A stretch of 64,000 nt of DNA from Enterobacter cloacae (GCF_011078175.1 NZ_JAALCJ010000001.1:310001-374000); one strand, 5' to 3'; shown: positions 27,784 to 38,619, counted from the stretch's first letter. Made by a program: numbers and translations. Notes: a model not told the origin generated them from the letters alone.

Positions 27784-29424
27784 ATGCGCCTGGTTTTATC
27801 GTCCCTGCTTGCACTTGGTCTGTTCAGCAATCTGGCCTTTGCTGCGCCCGACCGCGCTGTGCCCCCTGATATCCGTGATAGTGGTTTCGTCTACTGCGTC
27901 AGCGGGCAAGTTGATACCTTTAATCCACAAAAGGCGGGGAGCGGCCTGATAGTTGATACGCTGGCCGCCCAGATTTACGATCGCCTGCTTGATGTAGACC
28001 CGTATACCTATCGGCTGGTCCCGGAACTTGCCGAGAGCTGGGAAGTGATGGATAACGGCGCCACGTACCGCTTCCGTCTGCGCGATGACGTCAATTTTCA
28101 GCACACTCCGTGGTTTACCCCAACCCGTAAACTCAACGCGGATGACGTGGTTTTCACCTTCCAGCGCATCTTTAACCGCAATCATCCATGGCATAACGTC
28201 AACGGCAACAACTTCCCCTATTTCGACAGTTTGCAGTTTGCCGATACGGTTAAAAGCGTTCGCAAGCTGGATAACCGCACGGTTGAGTTTCGCCTGACGC
28301 GCCCCGACGCGTCGTTCCTCTGGCACCTGGCAACGCACTACGCTTCGGTCATGTCAGCCGAGTATGCGGATCAGCTGACGAAAAAGGATCGTCAGGAACG
28401 TCTCGATCGTGAACCTGTGGGCACAGGCCCGTTCCAGTTAGCAGAGTACCGCGCTGGCCAATACATTCGCCTGCAACGTCATGACCGTTTCTGGCGCGGC
28501 AAACCGCTGATGCCGCAGGTAATCGTTGATCTGGGTTCAGGTGGAACAGGCCGACTCTCAAAACTGCTGACCGGCGAGTGCGACGTACTTGCCTGGCCTG
28601 CGGCCAGCCAGCTGACTATTTTGCGCGACGATCCTCGCCTGCGTCTGACCCTGCGCCCGGGGATGAACATCGCTTATCTGGCATTTAACACCGATAAGCC
28701 GCCGCTCAATAATCCAGCCGTACGCCATGCGCTGGCGTTAGCGATCAACAACCAGCGTCTGATGCAGTCGATTTATTATGGCACTGCGGAAACTGCCGCC
28801 TCTATCCTGCCGCGCGCCTCATGGGCCTATGACGGCGAGGCGAAGATTACGGAATATAACCCGGCGAAAGCGCGCGAGCAGCTTAAAGCGCTGGGAGCAG
28901 AAAACCTGACGCTACAGCTGTGGGTACCGACCAGCTCTCAGGCGTGGAACCCCAGCCCGCTGAAAACGGCCGAACTGTTACAGGCAGATATGGCGCAGGT
29001 GGGCGTTAAGGTGATCATCGTTCCTGTAGAAGGCCGTTTCCAGGAGGCGCGTCTGATGGACATGAATCATGACTTAACGCTGGCTGGCTGGTCTACCGAC
29101 AGTAACGACCCGGACAGCTTCTTCCGTCCGCTACTGAGCTGTGCGGCAATCAACTCCCAGACCAACTACGCTCACTGGTGTAACCGGGAGTTTGATGCTG
29201 TTCTGCAAAAAGCGCTAGCATCTCAACAACTTGCCTCACGCATTGAAGCCTACGATGAAGCTCAAACTATTCTGGCCAGAGAACTTCCCGTGTTGCCGCT
29301 TGCCTCTTCCCTGCGCCTCCAGGCCTACCGTTACGATATTAAAGGGCTGGTACTCAGCCCGTTTGGTAACGCCTCCTTCGCGGGCGTGACCCGTGAGAAA
29401 GAACAAGAGGTGAAAAAACCATGA
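27784..29424 (+). CDS. sapA: Periplasmic peptide-binding protein SapA
   Basis: 546-residue OppA/DppA-family protein with a signal peptide cleaved near LAFAAP. SapA is the binding component of the Sap transporter, linked to antimicrobial-peptide resistance in Salmonella and Haemophilus, and to putrescine export and potassium uptake through SapD in E. coli. Family motifs [12 protein letters not shown] and [18 protein letters not shown] are present. The region ahead of the ATG (AAAAACCTTAAAAACT) lacks a good Shine-Dalgarno, so initiation may be weak or depend on the AU-rich leader. Its stop overlaps sapB by four bases. Confidence 0.96.
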   Translation: MRLVLSSLLALGLFSNLAFAAPDRAVPPDIRDSGFVYCVSGQVDTFNPQKAGSGLIVDTLAAQIYDRLLDVDPYTYRLVPELAESWEVMDNGATYRFRLRDDVNFQHTPWFTPTRKLNADDVVFTFQRIFNRNHPWHNVNGNNFPYFDSLQFADTVKSVRKLDNRTVEFRLTRPDASFLWHLATHYASVMSAEYADQLTKKDRQERLDREPVGTGPFQLAEYRAGQYIRLQRHDRFWRGKPLMPQVIVDLGSGGTGRLSKLLTGECDVLAWPAASQLTILRDDPRLRLTLRPGMNIAYLAFNTDKPPLNNPAVRHALALAINNQRLMQSIYYGTAETAASILPRASWAYDGEAKITEYNPAKAREQLKALGAENLTLQLWVPTSSQAWNPSPLKTAELLQADMAQVGVKVIIVPVEGRFQEARLMDMNHDLTLAGWSTDSNDPDSFFRPLLSCAAINSQTNYAHWCNREFDAVLQKALASQQLASRIEAYDEAQTILARELPVLPLASSLRLQAYRYDIKGLVLSPFGNASFAGVTREKEQEVKKP

Positions 29425-30386
29425 TTATCTTTACCTTGCGTCGGCTACTGTTACTGCTGGTCACCCTGTTCTTCCTGACCTTCGTCGGCTTTAGCCTTAG
29501 CTACTTTACGCCTCACGCCCCGCTTCAGGGTTCATCTTTCTGGGACGCCTGGCTGTTCTGGTTTAACGGCCTGCTGCACTGGGATTTTGGCGTATCCAGT
29601 ATCAACGGACAGCTCATCTCTGAGCAGCTGAAAGTCGTTTTCCCTGCCACCATGGAGCTGTGTATACTCGCCTTTGGCTTTGCCCTCATGGTGGGGATCC
29701 CGGTGGGGATGCTAGCGGGAATTTATCGTAATAAATGGCAGGATAAATTTATCAGCGCGCTTGCCTTAATTGGTTTTTCCATCCCGGTTTTCTGGCTCGC
29801 ACTGCTGCTTACCCTCTTCTTCTCACTGACGTTAGGCTGGCTGCCGGTGTCTGGCCGTTTTGACCTGCTGTATAACGTGCAAACGGTGAGCGGCTTCGCC
29901 ATCGTTGACGCCTGGCTTTCTGATTCGGTCTGGCGTGAGGAAATGATCGTGAGCGCGCTGCGCCACATGGTGCTGCCGGTGCTTACGCTGGCCGTCGCCC
30001 CGACGACCGAAGTGATCCGCCTGATGCGTATCAGTACCATCGACGTCTTCGATCAAAACTATGTTAAAGCCGCCGCCACGCGCGGATTGTCTCGCCTGAC
30101 GATTTTACGTCGCCATGTACTTCACAATGCGTTGCCACCGGTAATCCCACGTCTTGGGCTGCAATTCTCAACCATGCTGACCCTGGCAATGATCACCGAG
30201 ATGGTTTTCAGCTGGCCGGGCCTTGGGCGCTGGATGATCAACGCCATTCGCCAGCAGGATTACGCTGCGATCTCCGCCGGAGTGATGGTGATTGGCTCCC
30301 TGGTCATTATTGTTAACGTTGTGTCCGATATTTTGGGTGCTATGGCCAACCCATTGAAGCATAAGGAATGGTATGCCTTACGATAA
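29421..30386 (+). CDS. sapB: Sap transporter permease SapB
   Basis: 321-residue permease of the DppB/OppB type with about six membrane helices, the first at residues 6-28 ([20 protein letters not shown]). The EAA loop for ATPase contact is [20 protein letters not shown]. Overlaps sapA (ATGA) and sapC (14 bases). Confidence 0.97.
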   Translation: MIIFTLRRLLLLLVTLFFLTFVGFSLSYFTPHAPLQGSSFWDAWLFWFNGLLHWDFGVSSINGQLISEQLKVVFPATMELCILAFGFALMVGIPVGMLAGIYRNKWQDKFISALALIGFSIPVFWLALLLTLFFSLTLGWLPVSGRFDLLYNVQTVSGFAIVDAWLSDSVWREEMIVSALRHMVLPVLTLAVAPTTEVIRLMRISTIDVFDQNYVKAAATRGLSRLTILRRHVLHNALPPVIPRLGLQFSTMLTLAMITEMVFSWPGLGRWMINAIRQQDYAAISAGVMVIGSLVIIVNVVSDILGAMANPLKHKEWYALR

Positions 30387-31263
30387 CGTCTACAGCGAAA
30401 AGCGCACGCCCGGTGCGCTACGTACCGTGTGGCGTAATTTTTACGGCGACACCACGGCGATGATCGGCTTTTACGGCTGTATTGGCCTCGTGTTGCTGTG
30501 CGTTTTGGGTTCGTGGTTTGCGCCGTATGGCATCGATCAGCAGTTCCTGGGTTATCAGCTTTTACCGCCGTCGTGGTCGCGTTACGGGGAGGTTTCGTTC
30601 TTCCTGGGGACTGACGATCTCGGACGCGACGTGCTAAGCCGTTTACTGAGCGGCGCGGCCCCTACCGTGGGCGGCGCGTTCGTGGTCACCCTGGCCGCCG
30701 CGATTTGTGGCCTTGCGCTGGGTATTTTTGCCGGCTCAACACACGGGCTACGGTCAGCCGTGCTTAACCATATTCTTGATACTCTGCTCTCTATTCCTTC
30801 GCTGCTGCTGGCGATCATCGTCGTAGCCTTCGCGGGGCCGCATCTCACGCATGCGATGTTTGCCGTCTGGCTGGCCATTCTGCCACGCATCGTGCGCTCG
30901 GTTTACAGCCTGGTCCACGATGAACTGGAGAAAGAGTATGTCGTCGCCGCCCGTCTGGATGGCGCCACCACATTCAATATTCTCTGGTTTGCCGTGCTGC
31001 CTAACATTGCCGCCGGGCTGGTAACGGAGATCACCCGCGCCCTGTCGATGGCGATTCTGGATATCGCAGCGCTGGGCTTCCTGGACCTGGGCGCGCAGCT
31101 CCCCTCCCCGGAATGGGGCGCCATGCTCGGTGATGCGCTGGAGCTGATTTACGTTGCGCCGTGGACGGTCATGCTGCCGGGCGCGGCCATCATGGTGAGC
31201 GTGCTGCTCGTTAACCTGCTGGGCGACGGGATCCGCCGCGCAATCAATGCGGGGGTGCAATAA
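30373..31263 (+). CDS. sapC: Sap transporter permease SapC
   Basis: 296-residue permease of the DppC/OppC type, about six helices. It has the family motif [18 protein letters not shown] in the first periplasmic loop and the ATPase-contact loop [20 protein letters not shown]. The stop and the sapD start overlap as TAATG. Confidence 0.97.
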   Translation: MPYDNVYSEKRTPGALRTVWRNFYGDTTAMIGFYGCIGLVLLCVLGSWFAPYGIDQQFLGYQLLPPSWSRYGEVSFFLGTDDLGRDVLSRLLSGAAPTVGGAFVVTLAAAICGLALGIFAGSTHGLRSAVLNHILDTLLSIPSLLLAIIVVAFAGPHLTHAMFAVWLAILPRIVRSVYSLVHDELEKEYVVAARLDGATTFNILWFAVLPNIAAGLVTEITRALSMAILDIAALGFLDLGAQLPSPEWGAMLGDALELIYVAPWTVMLPGAAIMVSVLLVNLLGDGIRRAINAGVQ

Positions 31264-32255
31264 TGCCGTTACTTGATATCCGCAACCTCACGATCGAAAT
31301 AAAAACGGGCGAAGGCTGGGTCAAGGCCGTAGATCGCATCAGTATTACGCTCGCAGAGGGCGAAATCCGCGGGCTGGTGGGCGAATCGGGTTCGGGGAAA
31401 AGCCTGATCGCCAAGGCCATTTGCGGCGTGGCGAAAGACAACTGGCGGGTGACCGCCGACCGTATGCGTTTCGACGACATCGATCTGTTGCGTCTTTCCC
31501 CACGCGAACGCCGCAAGCTGGTGGGCCATAACGTCTCGATGATTTTCCAGGAGCCGCAATCCTGTCTTGACCCGTCCGAGCGCGTCGGGAAACAGCTGAT
31601 GCAGAACATTCCCGGCTGGACCTATAAAGGCCGCTGGTGGCAGCGTTTCGGCTGGCGTAAACGCCGTGCCATTGAGCTGCTTCACCGTGTCGGGATCAAA
31701 GACCACAAAGACGCGATACGCAGTTTCCCCTACGAACTGACTGACGGTGAATGCCAGAAAGTGATGATTGCCATCGCCCTGGCCAATCAGCCGCGTCTGC
31801 TGATTGCCGACGAACCGACGAACGCGATGGAGCCCACCACCCAGGCCCAGATCTTCCGCCTGCTCACGCGTCTGAACCAGAATAACAACACCACCATTTT
31901 GCTGATCAGCCACGACCTGCAAATGCTTAGCAAGTGGGCGGATAAAATTGACGTGATGTATTGCGGTCAGACGGTAGAAACCGCGCCAAGTGAAGATCTG
32001 GTGACGACACCGCATCATCCATATACCCAGGCGCTGATCCGGGCCATCCCTGATTTCGGCAGCGCGATGCCGCACAAGAGCCGTCTGAATACGCTCCCTG
32101 GCGCGATCCCGCTGCTGGAATCGCTGCCCATTGGCTGCCGCCTGGGTCCGCGTTGCCCGTATGCTCAGCGTAAATGCATTGAAACACCGCGCCTGACAGG
32201 GCCGAAAAATCATCTGTTTGCCTGTCATTTCCCGCTGAACATGGAGAGAGAGTGA
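31263..32255 (+). CDS. sapD: Sap transporter ATPase SapD
   Basis: 330-residue ABC ATPase of the oligopeptide type. Walker A GESGSGKS is near 41 and Walker B LLIADEPT is present. The signature reads LTDGECQKV rather than LSGGQ, a known feature of SapD. The C-terminal oligopeptide extension ending in [15 protein letters not shown] with Cys residues is present. In E. coli SapD (TrkE) stimulates Trk potassium uptake. Confidence 0.96.
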   Translation: MPLLDIRNLTIEIKTGEGWVKAVDRISITLAEGEIRGLVGESGSGKSLIAKAICGVAKDNWRVTADRMRFDDIDLLRLSPRERRKLVGHNVSMIFQEPQSCLDPSERVGKQLMQNIPGWTYKGRWWQRFGWRKRRAIELLHRVGIKDHKDAIRSFPYELTDGECQKVMIAIALANQPRLLIADEPTNAMEPTTQAQIFRLLTRLNQNNNTTILLISHDLQMLSKWADKIDVMYCGQTVETAPSEDLVTTPHHPYTQALIRAIPDFGSAMPHKSRLNTLPGAIPLLESLPIGCRLGPRCPYAQRKCIETPRLTGPKNHLFACHFPLNMERE

Positions 32256-32256
32256 A

Positions 32257-33063
32257 ATGGTCGAAACCTTACTGGAAGTGCGTAACCTGAGTAAGACCTT
32301 TCGCTATCGCACCGGCCTGTTTCACCGTCAGACCGTCGAGGCGGTTAAACCGCTAAGCTTTACGCTGCGCGAAAAGCAGACGCTGGCGATTATTGGAGAA
32401 AATGGTTCGGGCAAATCGACCCTGGCAAAAATGCTTGCGGGCATGGTCGAGCCGAGCGGCGGTGAAATACTGATTGACGATCATCCTCTGGAATTTGGGG
32501 ACTACTCTTTTCGCAGCCAGCGCATCCGGATGATTTTTCAGGATCCATCGACGTCGCTAAACCCGCGGCAGCGTATTTCCCAGATCCTGGATTTCCCACT
32601 GCGGTTGAATACCGATCTGGAGCCCGAGGCGCGTCGCAAACGGATTGTCGAAACCCTGCGTCTGGTAGGCCTCTTGCCCGACCATGTCAGCTATTACCCG
32701 CACATGCTGGCCCCGGGGCAAAAACAGCGTCTCGGTCTGGCCCGCGCGCTGATCCTGCGACCGAAGGTTATTATCGCCGACGAAGCGCTGGCGTCGCTGG
32801 ATATGTCGATGCGTTCGCAGCTTATTAACCTGATGCTGGAGTTACAGGAGAAGCAGGGGATCTCCTATATCTACGTGACTCAGCACCTGGGCATGATGAA
32901 GCACATCAGCGACCAGGTGCTGGTGATGCACCAGGGAGAAGTTGTTGAGCGCGGCAGTACCGCTGACGTGCTGGCCTCCCCGCTCCACGACCTGACAAAA
33001 CGCCTGATTGCCGGACACTTTGGTGAAGCGTTGACGGCCGATGCGTGGCGTAAAGATCGTTAG
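32257..33063 (+). CDS. sapF: Sap transporter ATPase SapF
   Basis: 268-residue ABC ATPase, second nucleotide-binding subunit of the Sap system. Walker A GENGSGKS near 47 and Walker B VIIADEAL are clear; the signature is LAPGQKQR, degenerate as in other SapF proteins. Starts one base after the sapD stop. Its stop codon overlaps the convergent TetR-type gene by four bases, with no terminator between them. Confidence 0.96.
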   Translation: MVETLLEVRNLSKTFRYRTGLFHRQTVEAVKPLSFTLREKQTLAIIGENGSGKSTLAKMLAGMVEPSGGEILIDDHPLEFGDYSFRSQRIRMIFQDPSTSLNPRQRISQILDFPLRLNTDLEPEARRKRIVETLRLVGLLPDHVSYYPHMLAPGQKQRLGLARALILRPKVIIADEALASLDMSMRSQLINLMLELQEKQGISYIYVTQHLGMMKHISDQVLVMHQGEVVERGSTADVLASPLHDLTKRLIAGHFGEALTADAWRKDR

Positions 33064-33650
33064 CCGCTGCGTAACCCGCTTGCCAGCAGAGTAAACACCT
33101 CTATGGCATGCGGAAGGGTCTTCTGCGGTTCATCACTCGCGGCAATCAGCAGAGCCGCATTCAGCGCGGCGCCGTTCAGCAGATGGGCTGCGACTCTGGC
33201 ATCCATCTTTTTGATTACGTTGCACTCCATCATTTTTTCGATGGTCTGACGGGTCGACTCAAGGCAGCTGTTCTGGCTGGACCATTGCGCCGGGTCGCCC
33301 AGAACAGCTGGGCCGTCAAGAAGCACGATACGCTGAACTTCCGGAACGAGCGCCATTTTGATATAGGCGATGCCCTCCGCCAGCAGTCGCTCCCAGTCAT
33401 CTTCGGCGGCGGCGGCAATCGCTTTTGCGTTTGCTGCCATTTCGCTGTCTATCTGCGCGACCACCGCCGCCAGTAATCCCTTCTTGTCGTTGAAATTATG
33501 ATATAGCGCGCCGCGTGTTAACCCCACGCTTGCCGTGAGTTCATCCATCGACGCTGCGGCATAGCCTTTTTCAGCAAATGCCTTCCGCGCCGCCTGAATC
33601 ATTTTCTCGCGATTTTCCTGGGCCGTTTCAGCGCGACGTTTTGTAGCCAT
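33060..33650 (-). CDS. TetR/AcrR-family transcriptional repressor
   Basis: 196-residue regulator. The N-terminal helix-turn-helix is typical: FAEKGYAAASMDELTASVGL followed by TRGALYHNFNDKKGLL. The C-terminal ligand domain is alpha-helical and does not point to a specific effector. The ATG follows AAGGAAG by four bases. It is divergent from a RidA-family gene, and two perfect palindromes lie between them, so it very probably represses both itself and that gene. It occupies the place where E. coli K-12 has ycjD, between sapF and fabI. I do not recognise an established gene name. Confidence 0.92.
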   Translation of the reverse strand: MATKRRAETAQENREKMIQAARKAFAEKGYAAASMDELTASVGLTRGALYHNFNDKKGLLAAVVAQIDSEMAANAKAIAAAAEDDWERLLAEGIAYIKMALVPEVQRIVLLDGPAVLGDPAQWSSQNSCLESTRQTIEKMMECNVIKKMDARVAAHLLNGAALNAALLIAASDEPQKTLPHAIEVFTLLASGLRSG

Positions 33651-33684
33651 GGGACTTCCTTATTTAAGCGGTAATTTTAATTTG

Positions 33685-33701
33685 ACATACGCGACGTATG
33701 T
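33685..33701. promoter_or_regulatory. Palindromic operator 1 of the TetR/RidA pair
   Basis: ACATACGCGACGTATGT has seven-base perfect arms. It overlaps a TTGACA (33682-33687), so repressor binding would compete with RNA polymerase. Its centre is 31 bases, about three helical turns, from the centre of the second operator. Confidence 0.75.
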
Positions 33702-33715
33702 GAATTACATTTTTG

Positions 33716-33732
33716 ACATACACCGCGTATGT
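33716..33732. promoter_or_regulatory. Palindromic operator 2 of the TetR/RidA pair
   Basis: ACATACACCGCGTATGT has six-base perfect arms sharing the same ACATAC half-site as operator 1, and it also overlaps a TTGACA (33713-33718). Together with operator 1 it makes a tandem site within the divergent promoter region. Confidence 0.75.
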
Positions 33733-33782
33733 TACTTCTACCGCGTAAGCACAACAATACCTATTACCGAAAAGGATAAGCC

Positions 33783-34184
33783 ATGCATCCACGTGACCCC
33801 GTCTTCCCGGCTAACCGACATGCCCTCTATGAAGAGCATGGCTATTCAGCTGCAATACGCTCTGGCGATCTGTTATTTGTTTCCGGTCAGGTTGGCAGCC
33901 GCAGCGATGGCACACCTGAACCCGACTTCCCCGCTCAGGTGCAGCTGGCGTTCGATAATTTACGGGCGACTCTGGCAGCCGCGGGATGTACTTTTGACGA
34001 TCTGATTGATGTCACGACGTTTCATACCGATCCTGAAAACCAGTTCCCCGTTATCATGGAGGCGAAAAAACTGGCATTTCCCCACGCTCCTTACCCAAAC
34101 TGGACAGCAATAGGCGTTAACTGGCTTGCGGGTTTTGATTTCGAAATTAAGGTTATCGCCAGAATCCCCTCGTCAGCGAAGTAA
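33783..34184 (+). CDS. RidA-family protein lacking the catalytic arginine
   Basis: 133-residue protein of the YjgF/YER057c/UK114 (Rid) family, expected to be a trimer of chorismate-mutase-like subunits. Family features include LLFVSGQVG near 31 and QVQLAFDNLRATLAAAG. In E. coli RidA, Arg105 binds the substrate carboxylate and is essential for 2-iminobutyrate deaminase activity. Aligning FPARSCVEVARLP with YPNWTAIGVNWLA places Trp114 at that position, so this looks like one of the Rid subgroups without classical deaminase activity. The ATG follows AAGGA by six bases. Divergent from the TetR gene and probably controlled by it. The substrate is unknown. Confidence 0.9.
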   Translation: MHPRDPVFPANRHALYEEHGYSAAIRSGDLLFVSGQVGSRSDGTPEPDFPAQVQLAFDNLRATLAAAGCTFDDLIDVTTFHTDPENQFPVIMEAKKLAFPHAPYPNWTAIGVNWLAGFDFEIKVIARIPSSAK

Positions 34185-34345
34185 GATCCGGCTGTATAGG
34201 CGTGAAGCTCCCGGCCAGTCTCTGGTTGGATGAGGCGAACCCCGCGTGCGGTGATATACTGCTGGGATACACACGAAACAGCCTGATGAAGAGTCAATTC
34301 AACCTCTTCCGTGAGCCCATTCACGGCGCATGAGCGAGAAATATC

Positions 34346-34376
34346 GTGACACAAGGGGCTCTGAGTGGGCTATAAT
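34346..34376 (+). promoter_or_regulatory. Probable fabI promoter
   Basis: A perfect TATAAT (34371-34376) lies about 90 bases ahead of fabI. The best -35 candidate, GTGACA (34346-34351), is at a long 19-base spacing, so the exact -35 is uncertain. Confidence 0.5.
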
Positions 34377-34465
34377 TTCGAGCTAATTTCGAATGACTTT
34401 GAAATACTGCCTGTAACGCTATGAATTACAAGGCAAAATAAGCAATGACTATAAGGATTAAAGCT

Positions 34466-35254
34466 ATGGGTTTTCTTTCCGGTAAGCGCATTCTGGTGAC
34501 TGGCGTTGCCAGCAAACTGTCCATCGCATACGGCATCGCACAGGCAATGCATCGCGAAGGCGCTGAGCTGGCGTTCACCTACCAGAACGACAAGCTGAAA
34601 GGCCGTGTTGAAGAATTTGCCGCGCAGCTGGGTTCCAGCATTGTTCTGGAATGTGACGTTGCACAAGACGAAAGCATTGATGGCATGTTTGCTGAACTGG
34701 CAAAAGCATGGCCAAAATTTGACGGTTTTGTTCACTCCATCGGCTTCGCTCCTGGCGACCAGCTGGACGGCGACTACGTGAACGCGGTTACCCGTGATGG
34801 CTTCAAAATCGCCCACGACATCAGCTCCTACAGCTTCGTTGCGATGGCAAAATCCTGCCGCGCGATGCTGAATCCGGGCGCAGCTCTGCTGACTCTCTCA
34901 TACCTGGGCGCAGAACGTGCTATCCCTAACTACAACGTTATGGGTCTGGCAAAAGCGTCTCTGGAAGCCAACGTGCGCTACATGGCGAACGCGATGGGTC
35001 CTGAAGGCGTGCGTGTTAACGCTATTTCTGCGGGTCCAATCCGTACCCTGGCCGCTTCCGGTATCAAAGATTTCCGTAAAATGCTGGCACACTGCGAAGC
35101 GGTTACCCCGATTCGTCGTACCGTTACCATTGAAGACGTGGGTAACTCTGCGGCATTCCTGTGCTCTGACCTTTCAGCTGGTATCTCCGGCGAAGTGGTA
35201 CACGTTGATGGCGGCTTCAACATCGCTGCCATGAACGAGCTGGAAATCAAATAA
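34466..35254 (+). CDS. fabI: Enoyl-[acyl-carrier-protein] reductase [NADH] FabI
   Basis: 262-residue short-chain dehydrogenase that carries out the last reduction of fatty-acid elongation. Catalytic Tyr156 and Lys163 ([10 protein letters not shown]), Tyr146 and Met159 are at E. coli positions. Gly93 (SIGFAPGD), whose change gives triclosan resistance in E. coli, is wild type. The frame is open from 34445, but the ATG at 34466 with AGGA eight bases upstream gives [14 protein letters not shown] single gene with its own TATAAT promoter and a hairpin downstream. Confidence 0.98.
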   Translation: MGFLSGKRILVTGVASKLSIAYGIAQAMHREGAELAFTYQNDKLKGRVEEFAAQLGSSIVLECDVAQDESIDGMFAELAKAWPKFDGFVHSIGFAPGDQLDGDYVNAVTRDGFKIAHDISSYSFVAMAKSCRAMLNPGAALLTLSYLGAERAIPNYNVMGLAKASLEANVRYMANAMGPEGVRVNAISAGPIRTLAASGIKDFRKMLAHCEAVTPIRRTVTIEDVGNSAAFLCSDLSAGISGEVVHVDGGFNIAAMNELEIK

Positions 35255-35261
35255 GCTTGTC

Positions 35262-35289
35262 ACTCTCTTCCCGCCAGGGAAGAGAGTTT
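35262..35289 (+). terminator. Hairpin after fabI
   Basis: ACTCTCTTCCC-GCCA-GGGAAGAGAGT is an eleven-base perfect stem eight bases after the fabI stop. It is followed only by TTTCCCCCC, so as an intrinsic terminator it may be leaky; it may also protect the mRNA end. Confidence 0.65.
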
Positions 35290-35406
35290 CCCCCCGCCCC
35301 GCCCCTCGTTATTCCGTTCTGCTATTTGTTATCACCTAACAATATTTTTCCCCTCATCCACCTTACGCCAGGATATTGATCGCCATTTTGAGATCAAGGA
35401 ACGCCC

Positions 35407-36393
35407 ATGGAACAACGCCGTTTTTCCGGCAAAGGCCACTGGTATCATGAAACCCAGTCGAATCATTCGCAGGCGGACGTTCTGCCGCTGGTGCCCGAAG
35501 CCGCTAACGTCGACGACCGTTTTTTGCTCGATTTAGCCCTGCCTGAAGACATTCTCGCACGCTGTGCGGGTTGGCTTACGCCTGCCCGAACCTTGTGTCA
35601 TCTTTTGTTCCCGCTTGATACTCCCGTGAACCGTCTGCATACGCTCAGCGCCTACGACAGGCTGAGCACGGCATTAACGGTTGCCCAGGCGTGTGGCGTT
35701 CAGCGGCTCTGTAACCACTACGCTGCTCTGCTCGCCCCTCTTCCGGGGCCGGACTCCTCCCGGGAAAGCAATCGACGTCTTGCAGAAATTACCCAGTATG
35801 CCCGCCAGTTAGCCAGCTCACCCGATGTCATCGATGATAAAGCCCAAAACCAGCTTGATGAGGTTGGACTCACAACGTATGACATTGTGCTTATCAACCA
35901 GATCATCGGCTTTGTCGGTTTTCAGGCGCGAGTGGTCGCGGTATTTCAGGCATTGCTTGGCCATCCGGTACGCTGGCTGCCCGGGCACCACATTCAGCCC
36001 CATACGCTGCCGGTCAGTTTCAGCAGATGGACCGCCACGTTAGCCGCGGTTGAGCTAAAATATGCCAGTGCGCTTCAGCTTGAGACGCTCTCACGCTGGC
36101 AGGCGGAACCGGCGCTTGAAGCGCTGACCCCTGTGCTGTGTCATGAGCCGATGCTGCTTAATCTGACGGGCGAAATTCTGCTTAACCATTCGCGAAGTGA
36201 AGGCCCCGCGTCTTCGATGCTTTCAGCCGCTCGTGCGCTGCTCGTCGCCTCTCCGGATCGCTTTAGCGCTGCCCAGTTAACGCCCCTAACCGGGTCAGGC
36301 CTCTCGCCAGAGAAGGCCATCAACCTGCTTACCCGAGATGCATTTTATGGCTGGCTTGACCGTCTGCGCGTGGCGCTCGGTAAAGAGGAATAA
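35407..36393 (+). CDS. yciW: YciW, carboxymuconolactone-decarboxylase-like protein
   Basis: 328-residue protein. E. coli YciW is reported as a putative peroxidase/oxidoreductase of the AhpD-like (CMD) superfamily and as a CysB-regulated gene linked to cysteine metabolism. Most of the sequence is helical with repeated Ala/Leu-rich stretches; the N-terminal tail is polar. A CMD helix region appears around TYDIVLINQIIGFVGFQARV. No signal peptide. Somewhat shorter than the K-12 protein. Function remains largely unproven. Confidence 0.88.
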   Translation: MEQRRFSGKGHWYHETQSNHSQADVLPLVPEAANVDDRFLLDLALPEDILARCAGWLTPARTLCHLLFPLDTPVNRLHTLSAYDRLSTALTVAQACGVQRLCNHYAALLAPLPGPDSSRESNRRLAEITQYARQLASSPDVIDDKAQNQLDEVGLTTYDIVLINQIIGFVGFQARVVAVFQALLGHPVRWLPGHHIQPHTLPVSFSRWTATLAAVELKYASALQLETLSRWQAEPALEALTPVLCHEPMLLNLTGEILLNHSRSEGPASSMLSAARALLVASPDRFSAAQLTPLTGSGLSPEKAINLLTRDAFYGWLDRLRVALGKEE

Positions 36394-36481
36394 CCATACT
36401 CTTTACCTAAAGAGCGCTTGCTGTAGCAGTGAGAATCGCGTAAAACTGTCAGCCGCTCAATGGCTACGAAAATAGAACATT

Positions 36482-38416
36482 ATGTTTCAGGACAACCCGC
36501 TGCTAGCGCAGCTTAAACAGCAACTGCATTCCCAGACGCCGCGTGCAGAAGGGGTCGTAAAAGCCACGGAAAAGGGCTTTGGCTTTCTTGAAGCTGACGG
36601 GCAGAAGAGCTACTTCATTCCGCCTCCTCAGATGAAGAAAGTGATGCATGGCGACCGTATTTCGGCCGTTATTCATACCGAAAAGGAACGAGAGTCTGCC
36701 GAGCCGGAAGCACTGATCGAACCTTTCCTGACCCGCTTTGTCGGGAAAGTGCATAAGAAAGACGATCGTCTTTCTGTCGTGCCGGATCATCCTCTCCTGA
36801 AAGATGCTATTCCGTGCCGCGCAGCGCGTGGTATTGAGCATGATTTTGTTGAGGGCGACTGGGCGGTTGCTGAGATGCGCCGTCATCCTCTAAAAGGCGA
36901 TCGCGGTTTCTACGCCGAGCTTACCCAGTACATTACCTTTGGCGACGACCATTTCGTCCCGTGGTGGGTGACGCTGGCGCGCCACAACCTCGAAAAAGAA
37001 GCGCCTGATGGTGTGGCGACTGAAATGCAGGACGAAGGTCTGGAACGTCGCGATCTGACGGCTCTGGACTTTTTCACCATCGACAGCGCCAGCACCGAGG
37101 ATATGGACGATGCGCTGTACGCTGAAGAGACAGCAGATGGCAAATTACATCTGACCGTCGCCATCGCCGACCCTACCGCATGGATTGTCGAAGGCAGCAA
37201 GCTGGACGAGATGGCCAAAGTGCGTTCGTTCACCAACTACCTGCCCGGCTTTAACATTCCGATGCTCCCACGTGAACTCTCCGACGATCTTTGCTCGCTG
37301 CGTGCGCATGAAGTGCGTCCGGTGCTGGCCTGTCGCATGACCATTGCGTCTGACGGTACCATTGAAGAGGATATCGAATTCTTTGCCGCCACCATCGAAT
37401 CCAAAGCCAAGCTGGCCTATGACGATGTATCCGACTGGCTGGAGAACACGGGCAGCTGGCAACCGGAGTCCGACAACATTGCCGCACAAATTCGTCTGCT
37501 GCACCGCGTCTGCCTGAGCCGCAGCGAATGGCGTCAAACCCACGCGCTGGTCTTCAAAGATCGCCCCGATTACCGTTTTGTGCTGGGTGAAAAAGGTGAA
37601 GTACTAAATATCGTCGCTGAACCGCGCCGTATTGCCAACCGCATCGTTGAAGAAGCGATGATTTCCGCCAACATTTGTGCCGCCCGCGTGCTGCGCGACA
37701 AATTAGGTTTTGGCATTTACAACGTGCACACCGGGTTTGATCCGGCGAACACCGAAGCGCTGGCTGCCCTGCTGAAAACCCACGACGTACACGTCGATCC
37801 AGAGGAAGTGCTGACCCTGCAAGGTTTCTGCAAACTGCGCCGGGAGCTGGATGCGCAGCCGTCAGGGTTCCTTGACAGCCGAATTCGCCGCTTCCAGTCC
37901 TTTGCGGAAATCAGCACCGAGCCAGGCCCGCACTTTGGTCTTGGTCTTGAGGCGTACGCGACCTGGACCTCCCCGATCCGTAAGTACGGCGACATGGTGA
38001 ACCATCGTCTGCTGAAAGCGATCATTAAGGGTGAATCTGTTGCGCGCCCTCAGGATGATACGACGTTGCAGATGGCAGAGCGTCGCCGTCTCAACCGTAT
38101 GGCGGAGCGTGATGTCGGTGACTGGTTGTACGCGCGCTTCCTGAATGATAAGGCAGGGACTGACACCCGCTTCCCGGCAGAAATCATTGACATCAGCCGC
38201 GGCGGTATGCGCGTTCGTCTGGTGGATAATGGCGCTGTTGCCTTTATCCCTGCCCCGTTCTTGCACGCCGTTCGCGATGAACTGGTTTGTAGTCAGGAAA
38301 ACGGTACCGTGCAAATCAAAGGCGAAACGGTTTACAAGGTTACTGACGTGATTGATGTCACCATCGCTGAAGTCCGTATGGAAACCCGCAGCATTATCGC
38401 GCGACCTGTCGCCTGA
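36482..38416 (+). CDS. rnb: Exoribonuclease II
   Basis: 644-residue RNase II, the same length as in E. coli. It degrades unstructured RNA 3' to 5' to 5'-mononucleotides. Domains in order: two N-terminal cold-shock domains (about 1-185), the RNB catalytic domain (about 190-540) with metal-binding aspartates in [13 protein letters not shown], and a C-terminal S1 domain (about 555-644). The ATG at 36482 is the E. coli start [15 protein letters not shown]. It lies upstream of rpfR in the same direction, with 203 bases and a GC-rich hairpin (CTCCCGGC ... GCCGGGAG, 38429-38461) between. Confidence 0.97.
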   Translation: MFQDNPLLAQLKQQLHSQTPRAEGVVKATEKGFGFLEADGQKSYFIPPPQMKKVMHGDRISAVIHTEKERESAEPEALIEPFLTRFVGKVHKKDDRLSVVPDHPLLKDAIPCRAARGIEHDFVEGDWAVAEMRRHPLKGDRGFYAELTQYITFGDDHFVPWWVTLARHNLEKEAPDGVATEMQDEGLERRDLTALDFFTIDSASTEDMDDALYAEETADGKLHLTVAIADPTAWIVEGSKLDEMAKVRSFTNYLPGFNIPMLPRELSDDLCSLRAHEVRPVLACRMTIASDGTIEEDIEFFAATIESKAKLAYDDVSDWLENTGSWQPESDNIAAQIRLLHRVCLSRSEWRQTHALVFKDRPDYRFVLGEKGEVLNIVAEPRRIANRIVEEAMISANICAARVLRDKLGFGIYNVHTGFDPANTEALAALLKTHDVHVDPEEVLTLQGFCKLRRELDAQPSGFLDSRIRRFQSFAEISTEPGPHFGLGLEAYATWTSPIRKYGDMVNHRLLKAIIKGESVARPQDDTTLQMAERRRLNRMAERDVGDWLYARFLNDKAGTDTRFPAEIIDISRGGMRVRLVDNGAVAFIPAPFLHAVRDELVCSQENGTVQIKGETVYKVTDVIDVTIAEVRMETRSIIARPVA

Positions 38417-38619
38417 TAAACGCATTAGCTCCCGGCCTTCCCGTTCAGGGACAGCCGGGAGTTCGCCTATATTATCTCCCGCAAAATCATCGTTTTTTTC
38501 TCACACTTTTCAGTTTCCCACCGCCACATTTCGCCAGAATTATCTACAGTAAAAGAGAGCCGTCATTGTCGACAGCAAATGAATAATATGTGCGCTACTC
38601 AGCAGACGCGGGAGAAAAC

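Noticed and set aside
31269..32228. A 319-codon open frame opposite sapD
   Set aside because: Antisense shadow of a well-conserved ATPase gene; low-complexity composition typical of such shadows.
34091..34354. An 87-codon minus-strand frame across the end of the RidA-type gene
   Set aside because: Half of it is the antisense of ridA, with no start signal; the rest is the fabI upstream region.
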